Shown here one piece after another: positions 7,713 to 15,281 of a stretch of DNA of 17,688 bases (position 1 is the first letter of the stretch; the number at the start of each line of letters is the position of its first letter). The DNA is from an uncultured Actinomycetes bacterium (GTDB taxonomy: Bacteria > Actinomycetota > Actinomycetes > Nanopelagicales > Nanopelagicaceae), in the NCBI GenBank assembly GCA_903897155.1, contig CAIUAO010000113.1, positions 1 through 17,688 of the forward strand, read 5' to 3'. Both the position numbers and the translations under genes were made by a program. Under the pieces are notes generated by a model. That model saw only the letters and a program-made list of their open reading frames with translations, had not been told where the DNA came from and searched no databases.

Positions 7713-8873
7713 TTACTTTGCCGCCAACTCTGCAGCTTTTGCTGCTGCGCCATCCATAGTGTCTAACTGCTGCACCAAAGGGTGGGCTGCATCTTTAAGA
7801 ATCTTGCGTCCTTCTATGACGTTATTTCCGTCAAGTCGGACAACGATTGGCTTAGTAGCTTTGCTTCCTAACATTTCTAGTGCTTGAACAATTCCGTTTG
7901 CGACAGCGTCACAGGCAGTAATTCCACCAAAAACGTTAACGAATACGCTTCTGACATCTGGGTCACCTAAAATAATTGAAAGTCCATCAGCCATTACTTG
8001 AGCAGAAGCCCCGCCACCAATATCAAGGAAATTTGCTGGCTTCACTCCATATTTTTCACCGGCATAAGCAACAACGTCTAGTGTGCTCATTACAAGGCCT
8101 GCGCCGTTACCGATGATGCCAACTTCACCATCAAGTTTGACGTAGTTAAGGTTCTTTTCTTTTGCTGCTGCCTCTAGTGGATTTGCTGATGCGTGATCGA
8201 TGAGTGCTTCATGGTTTGGATGGCGGAAAGAAGCATTGTCATCAAGAGTGACTTTTCCATCTAGGGCAACAATTCTTCCACCCTCCGTTTTAACCAGTGG
8301 ATTGATTTCCATCAACGTTGCATCTTCTGCAACAAATGCTGCCCACAGCTTAAGAAGAACATCGGCTACATCTTTAGTGATATCGGCTGGAAATTGCCCT
8401 GCGCGAACTATTTCTAGCGCTTTCTCCTGTGAAATTCCAACATTGGGATCAATTCCAACGCGTGCTAACTTTTCTGGTTGAGTATGAGCAACTTCTTCAA
8501 TCTCCATGCCTCCTGCAACAGATGCCATAACTAAAAAGTTACGGTTAGCGCGGTCAAGCAATATTGCCATGTAATACTCTTCTGCAATTGGCGCTGCTTG
8601 AGCGATCATCACTTGATGAACAGTGTGACCTTTAATGTCCATTCCAAGAATTTCTTCTGCTTTTTCGCGTGCGTCTTTTGCATCTTGCGCTAATTTAACG
8701 CCGCCTGCTTTTCCACGACCACCAACTTTAACTTGTGCCTTAACAACAACCTTGCCGCCCATCTTTGCAGCAGCCGCTTCTGCAGCTTCTGGAGTTGATG
8801 CAACAGCACCGGCCAAAACTGGGATGTTGTGTTCTTCAAAAAGATCTCGAGCTTGATACTCAAAGAGATCCAC
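7713..8873 (-). CDS. sucC: Succinyl-CoA synthetase (ADP-forming), beta subunit
   Basis: The product has 386 residues and is the nucleotide-binding subunit of succinyl-CoA synthetase. An ATP-grasp domain occupies the N-terminal part, with V-K-A-Q-V-K-V-G-G-R-G-K at 44-55, E-I-N-P-L and D-G-K-V-T-L-D-D further on. The C-terminal ligase domain has G-N-G-A-G-L-V-M-S-T-L-D, N-F-L-D-I-G-G-G-A and V-F-G-G-I-T-A-C-D. The start codon is GTG, preceded by GTGGGG at suitable spacing. It heads the sucCD-DUF6350-purNH-folD run and has a good promoter in the 68-bp gap after pcrA. Read-through from pcrA is also possible because no terminator is visible. Confidence 0.97.
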   Translation of the reverse strand: MDLFEYQARDLFEEHNIPVLAGAVASTPEAAEAAAAKMGGKVVVKAQVKVGGRGKAGGVKLAQDAKDAREKAEEILGMDIKGHTVHQVMIAQAAPIAEEYYMAILLDRANRNFLVMASVAGGMEIEEVAHTQPEKLARVGIDPNVGISQEKALEIVRAGQFPADITKDVADVLLKLWAAFVAEDATLMEINPLVKTEGGRIVALDGKVTLDDNASFRHPNHEALIDHASANPLEAAAKEKNLNYVKLDGEVGIIGNGAGLVMSTLDVVAYAGEKYGVKPANFLDIGGGASAQVMADGLSIILGDPDVRSVFVNVFGGITACDAVANGIVQALEMLGSKATKPIVVRLDGNNVIEGRKILKDAAHPLVQQLDTMDGAAAKAAELAAK

Positions 8874-8888
8874 GCGCTACCCCACTTC

Positions 8889-8917
8889 GTTATAAGTTAT
8901 GAAAAATTGATACTCAA
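8889..8917 (-). promoter_or_regulatory. Putative sucC promoter (-35/-10)
   Basis: On the minus strand TTGAGT (8912-8917) and TATAAC (8889-8894) are separated by exactly 17 bp, which matches the housekeeping sigma consensus well (4/6 and 5/6). The expected transcription start would lie about 8-10 bases before the GTG start codon. The leader would then be very short, with the Shine-Dalgarno-like GTGGGG at or before its 5' end. This is the best canonical promoter in the window and would drive the TCA/purine run. Confidence 0.65.
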
Positions 8918-8941
8918 TACTGGTAAATCCTACTTTGACTC

Positions 8942-11179
8942 TTAGAGCTTCTCGACCGGCGCGTAGCGCAGTAGAAGCCGCTTTTCTCCAACGCTACCGA
9001 AATCAATCGTTGCTTCAGCGCGGTCGCCCTCACCTGAGATTGCAACAACCTTGCCTAAACCAAATGTGTCATGAGACACACGATCCCCTGGGGTTAAAAC
9101 AATCGCAGTGGCGCTGACCTTCTTGCCAGTTGCTCGTGGTGGTGGACCAAATGTTCGTGAAGGTTTAAGTGAACTATTTACATTGCCGCCATCGGAAGAA
9201 CTCTCATTCCACGCAATTACTTCATCTGGAATTTCAGAGAGAAACCTCGATGGTGGGTTATATGTTGGGGCGCCCCATGAAGAACGGTATTCGGCGCGCG
9301 AAACATAAAGACGTTTACGTGCACGTGTTAAACCAACATAAGCAAGTCTGCGTTCCTCTTCAATCTCTGCCTTATCTCCAAGTGTTCTGGAGTGCGGAAA
9401 AATTCCTTCTTCCATACCGGTAAGAAATACTGTGGGAAATTCCAATCCTTTAGCAGTGTGAAGTGTCATCATCGTGACAACACCTCCATGATCTTCACCA
9501 TCTGGAATTTGATCTGAATCGGCAACTAAAGAGACATCTTCAAGGAAACCAATAAGTGAAATCTCCTCACCTTCTTCAACTTCACTCTCCTCATATTCAG
9601 TAGCGACAGCCACAAGTTCTTCTAAGTTCTCTACTCGACCTTCATCTTGTGGGTCATGGCTATCCACAAGTTCGGCAAGTAGGCCACTTTGTTCTAAGAC
9701 TGCTTGAGCAATAATTGAAGGTTTGGTCTGTGCTTCTACCAAAGTTTGTAGCGATTGAATGAGGTGAACGAACTCGTTGACTGAAGCGAGTGAACGTGAT
9801 GGAACATCCGCGGCTGATGAGGCAGTACATAACGCCCTCCAAAACGAAATATCTTCAGCTTTTGCATGAGCATCAATAGTGTCTAGCGCCCGGTCACCAA
9901 TTCCTCGCTTAGGCGTATTGATGATTCTGCGCAGCGAGACTTCATCTTCGGGGTTAACAAGTACTCTCAGATAGGCAAGAAAGTCTTTAACTTCTTTGCG
10001 TTCATAAAATCGCACACCACCAACGACTTTATATGGGATAGCAGCGCGGAGAAATATCTCTTCAAAAAGTCGCGACTGGGCATTTGTTCGGTAGAAAATT
10101 GCTGTATCCCCAGGATTGGAAAGTGCGTCACTACGTAATCTACCGATCTCACCGACAACAAAATCTGCTTCATCGTGTTCACTCTCGGCAACATAGCCAG
10201 TAATGATCTCGCCTTTACCCTCTTCTGACCAAAGGTTCTTATCTTTGCGACCCTCATTATTTGAAATGACTGCATTTGCTGCGGTTAATATATTTTGTGT
10301 TGAGCGATAATTTTGCTCCAACATAATTGTTCGAGCACTTGGGTAATCCTCTTCAAATTGCAAAATATTACGAATATTTGCACCTCTAAAGGCATAAATT
10401 GATTGGTCGGCATCACCAACGACACAGAGTTCTGCAATAGGAAAACCTTCACCAACGACGCCGACTAATTCACGAATTAAAATGTATTGCGCGTGGTTTG
10501 TGTCCTGATACTCGTCTACAAGTATGTGTTTAAAGCGGGATCTATATCTACTCCGTGCTTCTGGAAAGCGTTGAAATAACTCAACTGTTTTCCCAATCAG
10601 ATCATCAAAATCCATCGCATTGGCCGAGCCGAGGCGCTTTTGATAGAGCGCAAAGATTTCTGCAATAACTTCTTCGAAGTGGTTTGTTGTTTTTTGAACG
10701 TAATCAGCAGGCCCCATGAGTTCATTTTTTGCTGCTGAAATCATTGCATGCACAGCACGCGGTGCATATTGCTTAGGATCCAAATTCATATCGCGAATGA
10801 TGAGTGTCAGTAATCTGACGCTGTCACTTGAATCATAAATAGTGAATGAGTTCGTATATCCGAGCCGGTTAGCTTCCTGGCGCAATATTCGAACACACGC
10901 TGAGTGAAATGTTGATACCCACATTGATTGGGCTCGTGGGCCGACAAGCTCGCTCACTCGCTCTTTCATCTCTGCAGCAGCTTTATTCGTAAAGGTGATA
11001 GCAAGTACTTCAAATGGTGCTACAGCGCGCTCTGCCAGCAGATACGCAATCCTTCGAGTAAGTACTCGGGTTTTGCCAGAGCCTGCTCCTGCAACAACGA
11101 GCAACGGAGCGCCTTCATGGATCACTGCATCACGTTGCTGTGGATTTAAACCATCCAGCAGTTTTTGGGTTGCAGACAT
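8942..11179 (-). CDS. pcrA: ATP-dependent DNA helicase PcrA/UvrD
   Basis: The product has 745 residues and is a superfamily 1A 3'-5' helicase for repair, replication restart and removal of RecA or stalled RNA polymerase. The Q-motif L-N-P-Q-Q is at 11-15, Walker A A-G-A-G-S-G-K-T at 30-37 and T-F-T-N-K-A-A at 62-68. Walker B D-E-Y-Q-D-T is at 222-227, followed by G-D-A-D-Q-S-I-Y-A-F-R-G. Motif VI V-G-L-T-R-A-R-K-R-L is at 615-624. The C-terminal 698-745 segment (G-D-R-V-S-H-D-T-F-G-L-G) is the Tudor-like fold that contacts RNA polymerase in PcrA. It is slightly shorter than many actinobacterial homologues, with all helicase motifs kept. The ATG is preceded by a -10 element and no Shine-Dalgarno. 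Confidence 0.96.
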   Translation of the reverse strand: MSATQKLLDGLNPQQRDAVIHEGAPLLVVAGAGSGKTRVLTRRIAYLLAERAVAPFEVLAITFTNKAAAEMKERVSELVGPRAQSMWVSTFHSACVRILRQEANRLGYTNSFTIYDSSDSVRLLTLIIRDMNLDPKQYAPRAVHAMISAAKNELMGPADYVQKTTNHFEEVIAEIFALYQKRLGSANAMDFDDLIGKTVELFQRFPEARSRYRSRFKHILVDEYQDTNHAQYILIRELVGVVGEGFPIAELCVVGDADQSIYAFRGANIRNILQFEEDYPSARTIMLEQNYRSTQNILTAANAVISNNEGRKDKNLWSEEGKGEIITGYVAESEHDEADFVVGEIGRLRSDALSNPGDTAIFYRTNAQSRLFEEIFLRAAIPYKVVGGVRFYERKEVKDFLAYLRVLVNPEDEVSLRRIINTPKRGIGDRALDTIDAHAKAEDISFWRALCTASSAADVPSRSLASVNEFVHLIQSLQTLVEAQTKPSIIAQAVLEQSGLLAELVDSHDPQDEGRVENLEELVAVATEYEESEVEEGEEISLIGFLEDVSLVADSDQIPDGEDHGGVVTMMTLHTAKGLEFPTVFLTGMEEGIFPHSRTLGDKAEIEEERRLAYVGLTRARKRLYVSRAEYRSSWGAPTYNPPSRFLSEIPDEVIAWNESSSDGGNVNSSLKPSRTFGPPPRATGKKVSATAIVLTPGDRVSHDTFGLGKVVAISGEGDRAEATIDFGSVGEKRLLLRYAPVEKL

Positions 11180-11186
11180 AAGCGGG

Positions 11187-11192
11187 AGTCTA
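11187..11192 (-). promoter_or_regulatory. Putative -10 element of pcrA (leaderless)
   Basis: TAGACT on the minus strand lies seven bases before the pcrA ATG. There is no Shine-Dalgarno in the 56-bp divergent gap, which favours a leaderless mRNA. The element faces the similar box of the PIG-L gene on the other strand, so the two promoters share about 30 bp of upstream DNA and could interfere with each other or be co-regulated. Confidence 0.5.
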
Positions 11193-11223
11193 TCTTCGGT
11201 CTACGACAAGCTATTTGAATTAG

Positions 11224-11229
11224 TAGGAT
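11224..11229 (+). promoter_or_regulatory. Putative -10 element of the PIG-L deacetylase gene (leaderless)
   Basis: TAGGAT is followed by six bases and the ATG at 11236. The six-base gap (CAGGGC) is too short for a normal Shine-Dalgarno arrangement, so initiation on a leaderless mRNA is the likelier reading. No convincing -35 hexamer is seen. Confidence 0.5.
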
Positions 11230-11235
11230 CAGGGC

Positions 11236-11961
11236 ATGGAACCCATTGAAGATAGTGAAATCGAACGAATCCTTGTCGTAACAGCCCACCCAGATGATGT
11301 GGACTTCGGGGCTGGCGGAACCGTTGCTCAATGGGCTGATAAAGGAATCAAGGTGAGTTATTGCATATGCACCAATGGTGATCAGGGCGGCGTTGATGCT
11401 TCCATCACTCGCGATGAGATGAAAAAAATTCGTCAGCAAGAACAGCGCGATGCCGGCAAAATATTAGGCGTTGATGACATTCACTTTTTAAATTACCGAG
11501 ATGGTTGGCTAGAGCCAACGATTGCACTACGCAAAGACATTGTGCGCGTAATTCGCAAAGTACGTCCCCAACGCATGCTTATTCAGAGCCCAGAGCGTAA
11601 TTGGGATCGCTTAGGGGCAAGCCATCCAGATCATCTGGCTGCAGGTGAATCAGCAATTCAAGCTATTTACCCAGATGCAGGAAACCAATTCGCATTTGAA
11701 GATTTACTTCACGATGAAAAACTTGAACCTTGGACAGTTAAAGAAGCGTGGGTCATGATGAGTACTGATACAAATCACTCCATCGATATCACTGACACAT
11801 TTGAAAGAAAGATGAAAGCAATTCATTCACACGTGAGCCAGACAGCCCATAACGAAGAACTTGAAGGTCGAGTTCGTGAGTGGGGCGAGCGAAATGCTGA
11901 AGTTGCAAAATTACCTATTGGCACCCTTGCAGAGATTTTTAGAGTCGTAGCTACTAGCTAA
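11236..11961 (+). CDS. PIG-L/LmbE family zinc-dependent deacetylase
   Basis: The product has 241 residues. The family hydrolyses N-acetyl groups, mainly from N-acetylglucosaminyl compounds; MshB and Mca of mycothiol metabolism and BshB of bacillithiol synthesis belong to it. The zinc-binding and catalytic motif A-H-P-D-D is at 17-21 (ligands H18 and D21). The second motif S-H-P-D-H is at 129-133 and supplies the third ligand, H133. The rest fits one compact Rossmann-like domain without signal peptide or membrane segment, so it is cytoplasmic. It is shorter than typical MshB and Mca, and no mycothiol gene is nearby, so I do not assign a substrate. Its TAA directly abuts the stop codon of the convergent cyclophilin gene. 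Confidence 0.88.
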   Translation: MEPIEDSEIERILVVTAHPDDVDFGAGGTVAQWADKGIKVSYCICTNGDQGGVDASITRDEMKKIRQQEQRDAGKILGVDDIHFLNYRDGWLEPTIALRKDIVRVIRKVRPQRMLIQSPERNWDRLGASHPDHLAAGESAIQAIYPDAGNQFAFEDLLHDEKLEPWTVKEAWVMMSTDTNHSIDITDTFERKMKAIHSHVSQTAHNEELEGRVREWGERNAEVAKLPIGTLAEIFRVVATS

Positions 11962-12609
11962 TTACCTAACGCTCACGCTTTGAATTGCAACTGCTTGTTT
12001 GGGTGATCCATCACCGGAGCCATTTGCTGTTCCAAGTGCTGCGATAGCCTGCACAATATTTAATCCGCGGGTGATATGGCCCCAAATTGTGTAATTGGGT
12101 GGAAGCGTTGTGTTTTGGTAGACCAAAAAGAACTGACTTCCATTTGTATGTGGACCTGAGTTGGCCATTGCAACTGTTCCAGCTGGATAGTCATTCTGAA
12201 CAATTCCTGTTGGTAAGTTTTCATCAACATAATTAAATGCTGGCCCACCTGAGCCACTTGCTGTTGGATCTCCACATTGAAGCACCCAAATACCAGAAGT
12301 AGTTAGTCGGTGGCATAAAGAATTATCAAAATATCCTGCCTTAGCAAGAGCTGACATTACAGTGACTGTAACTGGTGCGTTAACGCCATCAGCAGTAAAG
12401 ACTATTGGTCCGCAGTTTGTATTGAGTGTGAATTTAACTTCGCTGTGTTTAAGGCTAGCCGGAGGTTTAACATTGAGGGGTTGGTGAGCGGCTGCGCTAG
12501 TTGACTTACAGTTCAATGAACTCTGTTTTGGCCCAGCAAAAGCCGTGGCAGGTAAGCAGCTTGCAATAAACACAAGAACTGCAACAGCGACAACTTTCTT
12601 TTGCTTCAC
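11962..12609 (-). CDS. Extracytoplasmic peptidyl-prolyl cis-trans isomerase, cyclophilin type
   Basis: The product isomerises proline peptide bonds and probably helps exported proteins fold. A basic N-terminus and a hydrophobic stretch form a signal sequence. Both a signal peptidase I site (A-F-A before G-P-K) and a lipobox-like I-A-S-C are present, so it is either secreted or a lipoprotein. The cyclophilin domain shows C-H-R-L-T-T-S-G, L-Q-C-G-D-P and A-M-A-N-S-G-P-H-T-N-G-S-Q-F-F, keeping the catalytic Arg, Gln and Phe. The Cys in place of Phe before His-Arg is usual in this actinobacterial subgroup. Four further cysteines could pair outside the cell. I chose the GTG start because GGGAG lies 5 bases upstream and it follows the guaA stop by 2 bp. 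An in-frame ATG at 12621 would add four residues and overlap guaA. Confidence 0.9.
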   Translation of the reverse strand: MKQKKVVAVAVLVFIASCLPATAFAGPKQSSLNCKSTSAAAHQPLNVKPPASLKHSEVKFTLNTNCGPIVFTADGVNAPVTVTVMSALAKAGYFDNSLCHRLTTSGIWVLQCGDPTASGSGGPAFNYVDENLPTGIVQNDYPAGTVAMANSGPHTNGSQFFLVYQNTTLPPNYTIWGHITRGLNIVQAIAALGTANGSGDGSPKQAVAIQSVSVR

Positions 12610-12611
12610 AA

Positions 12612-14171
12612 CTACTCCCATTCAATTGTTCCCGGCGGCTTGCTAGTTATATCTAGCGTTACGCGGTTTACTTCTCGCACTTCATTTGTAATTCTTGTTG
12701 AAATCTTCTCCAATACTTCGTATGGAAGTCGACTCCAATCTGCTGTCATAGCATCTTCACTAGATACAGGGCGCAAAACAATTGGATGACCATATGTTCT
12801 GCCATCTCCCTGAACACCGACGCTTCTCACATCGGCTAGAAGAACTACTGGGCACTGCCAGATCTGGCGATCTAGACCTGCTAACTTTAATTCATCTCTG
12901 GCGATTAAATCGGCTTTTCGCAGAATACTAAGTCTATTCTCAGTAACTTCACCGATGATTCGAATGGCTAACCCTGGACCTGGGAAGGGCTGGCGCCAAA
13001 CTATCTCTTCTGGAAGACCAAGTTGTAATCCAACTTCACGCACTTCATCTTTAAATAGTGTGCGAAGTGGTTCAATGAGTGTGAACTGTAAATCATCTGG
13101 GAGTCCGCCAACGTTATGGTGCGACTTAATGTTCGCCGTTCCTTCTCCCCCACCAGATTCAACAACATCTGGATAAAGAGTGCCCTGCACTAAATAATCA
13201 ACGCTTCCAGAAGCAGAGATTTCCCTTGCAGCGCTTTCAAAACTACGAATGAATTCTGCGCCAATTATTTTGCGTTTGGTTTCAGGATCGGTAACTCCGG
13301 CGAGTGCGTTCAGGAATTTTTCACGAGCATCGACTACTTTAAGTTCAACACCCGTAACTGCAACAAAGTCTTTTTCGACTTGAACTGCTTCACCCTCACG
13401 AAGTAAGCCATGATCCACAAAAACGCATGTGAGTTGTGAGCCTATAGCTTTTTGAACGATTGCAGCTGCAACAGCAGAATCTACTCCACCAGATAAACCG
13501 CAGATAACTCTCTTATTTCCAACAAGTTCTTTGATTTTTGTAACTTCAGTGGCAACGATATTTTCACTCGTCCAGGTTGGCTTGCATCCCACAATATCAA
13601 TCAGCCAACGCCGCAGTATTTCTTGGCCGTTTTCTGAGTGCATTACCTCTGGGTGAAATTGCACACCTGCCAAAGTTGCATCACTATTTTCATAAGCAAT
13701 AATGGGTGTTGCATCGCTCTTTGCAGTTGCAATAAACCCTTCTGGAACTTTTGTCACGCTATCGCCGTGACTCATCCATACTTTAAATTCAGAGGCAAGA
13801 TTGCCAAGCAACTTAGACTTTCCGCCATGGTTCATTGATGTGCGACCAAACTCTGATTTACCAGTTTGGGTAACTACTCCACCAAGGGCCGCGGCCATCA
13901 CTTGGAAGCCGTAACAAATGCCAAATATAGGAATGTTGTGATCAAAAATCTTTGAATCAAGAGCTGGAGCGCCCGGTGCATAAACACTTGACGGTCCACC
14001 AGACAAAATAATTGCCTTAGGTTTCTTAGCAAGAATTTCAGCTACAGACATAGATGAAGGAATGATCTCTGAGTAAACATGTGCCTGGCGAACGCGGCGA
14101 GCAATCAGTTGTGCGTATTGCGCACCAAAATCAATAACAAGTACTAGATCTTGTTCTGCCTGATTAGGCAC
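12612..14171 (-). CDS. guaA: GMP synthase (glutamine-hydrolysing)
   Basis: The product has 519 residues and aminates XMP to GMP using glutamine and ATP, the step after IMP dehydrogenase. The class I glutaminase domain has the nucleophile C86 in G-I-C-Y-G and H172/E174 in V-Q-F-H-P-E-V. The ATP pyrophosphatase domain follows with the PP-loop S-G-G-V-D-S at 226-231. The C-terminal dimerisation domain contains F-P-G-P-G-L-A-I-R and ends K-P-P-G-T-I-E-W-E, as expected for a complete protein. The start codon is GTG and overlaps the guaB3 stop by 8 bp, with only a weak ribosome site, so it depends on coupling. With guaB it forms the GMP branch of purine synthesis. Confidence 0.97.
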   Translation of the reverse strand: MPNQAEQDLVLVIDFGAQYAQLIARRVRQAHVYSEIIPSSMSVAEILAKKPKAIILSGGPSSVYAPGAPALDSKIFDHNIPIFGICYGFQVMAAALGGVVTQTGKSEFGRTSMNHGGKSKLLGNLASEFKVWMSHGDSVTKVPEGFIATAKSDATPIIAYENSDATLAGVQFHPEVMHSENGQEILRRWLIDIVGCKPTWTSENIVATEVTKIKELVGNKRVICGLSGGVDSAVAAAIVQKAIGSQLTCVFVDHGLLREGEAVQVEKDFVAVTGVELKVVDAREKFLNALAGVTDPETKRKIIGAEFIRSFESAAREISASGSVDYLVQGTLYPDVVESGGGEGTANIKSHHNVGGLPDDLQFTLIEPLRTLFKDEVREVGLQLGLPEEIVWRQPFPGPGLAIRIIGEVTENRLSILRKADLIARDELKLAGLDRQIWQCPVVLLADVRSVGVQGDGRTYGHPIVLRPVSSEDAMTADWSRLPYEVLEKISTRITNEVREVNRVTLDITSKPPGTIEWE

Positions 14172-15276
14172 GATCTACTACGACTTCTACCCGTTGGAAT
14201 TCTTTAAGATCTGAATATCCGCATGTTCCCATCGCACGGCGTAGCGCTCCGAATAAATTCATTGAACCATCTGCTGTATGAGATGGGCCAACCAAAATAT
14301 CTTTAAGTGTTCCAACAGTTCCAACATGAACTCTGTCACCGCGTGGAAGTTCACTGTGATGTGCTTCTGATCCCCAGTGCCAACCCTTGCCGGGTGCCTG
14401 AGTTGCGCGCGCAAGAGGAGAACCCATCATGACTGCATCTGCGCCACATGCGATTGCCTTTGCAATATCCCCGCTGCGTCCAACTGATCCGTCTGCAATC
14501 ACGTGAACATAGCGACCACCTGACTCATCCATGTAATCACGGCGTGCTGAAGCAACTTCGGCAACAGCAGATGCCATAGGCACTGCAATTCCTAGAACAG
14601 TTCTTGTTGTGTGTGATGATCCCCCACCAAAGCCAACTAGAACTCCGGCTGCTCCAGCGCGCATAAGGTGCAGGGCGCCTGTCGCAGTCGCGCATCCACC
14701 AACAATCACTGGAACATCTAGTTCGTAGATAAATTTCTTTAGATTTAGCGGTTCAACTTTATTTGAGACATGCTCTGCGCTCACGGTTGTTCCACGGATA
14801 ACAAAGAGATCAACTCCTGCAGCAACTACAGTTTTGTGAAGTTCGGCTGTGCGCTGTGGTGAAAGAGCGGCAGCAACAGTGACACCCGCTGCGCGAATCT
14901 CAGCAATACGAGATTTAATCAAATCTTCGCGAATGGGCGCCGCATAAAGTTCTTGCATACGACTAATTGCTTGCTCTTGTGGCAATGAGGCAATCTCACC
15001 CAATGCGATGCGTGGATCTTCATGACGTGTCCATAAACCTTCTAGATTAAGGACGCCAACGCCTCCAATTTTTCCAATTTCAATTGCTGTTTCTGGAGAG
15101 ACAACAGAATCCATGGGAGCTGCAAGCATCGGTAGTTCAAACTTATATGCATCAATCTGCCACTGAATAGAAACTTCATCGGCCTCACGAGTACGACGAC
15201 TTGGAACGATTGCAATGTCATCAAATGAATACGCTGTCTTTGCGCGCTTTCCTGGACCAATCTCAATATCGTTCAT
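14164..15276 (-). CDS. guaB3: GuaB3-family IMP dehydrogenase-related protein
   Basis: The product has 370 residues and folds as an IMPDH/GMP-reductase-like TIM barrel. Landmarks are Y-S-F-D-D-I near the start, A-A-P-M-D-S-V at 52-58, a glycine-rich phosphate loop at 215-220, and V-I-A-D-G followed by G-D-I-A-K-A-I-A-C-G-A-D-A. It has no CBS domains, as is normal for GuaB3. In true IMP dehydrogenases a Cys follows the P-G-S-I loop; here the aligned residues are S-S-H-T-T-R, with His222 at the Cys position, so ordinary IMPDH chemistry is unlikely. In mycobacteria this paralogue does not replace GuaB2. Its role in actinobacteria is unclear. It starts 5 bp after guaB with an AGGAG-containing ribosome site and overlaps guaA. 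Confidence 0.92.
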   Translation of the reverse strand: MNDIEIGPGKRAKTAYSFDDIAIVPSRRTREADEVSIQWQIDAYKFELPMLAAPMDSVVSPETAIEIGKIGGVGVLNLEGLWTRHEDPRIALGEIASLPQEQAISRMQELYAAPIREDLIKSRIAEIRAAGVTVAAALSPQRTAELHKTVVAAGVDLFVIRGTTVSAEHVSNKVEPLNLKKFIYELDVPVIVGGCATATGALHLMRAGAAGVLVGFGGGSSHTTRTVLGIAVPMASAVAEVASARRDYMDESGGRYVHVIADGSVGRSGDIAKAIACGADAVMMGSPLARATQAPGKGWHWGSEAHHSELPRGDRVHVGTVGTLKDILVGPSHTADGSMNLFGALRRAMGTCGYSDLKEFQRVEVVVDRA

Positions 15277-15281
15277 GTCTC

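Noticed and set aside
7414..7887. A 157-codon open frame on the + strand opposite sucD and sucC
   Set aside because: It lies wholly antisense to two well-recognised genes, its composition follows their codon bias, and it resembles no protein family I know.
8903..8921. Small ATTGA/TCAAT hairpin followed by T5 on the minus strand between pcrA and sucC, a possible pcrA terminator
   Set aside because: The stem is only 5 bp of mostly A-T pairs, and it overlaps the better-supported sucC -35 region.
12280..12330. Cys-His-Arg in place of the usual Phe-His-Arg in the cyclophilin active site, as a lost activity
   Set aside because: The same C-H-R-L-T-T-S-G and L-Q-C-G-D-P pattern is typical of actinobacterial extracytoplasmic cyclophilins, and Arg and Gln are kept.
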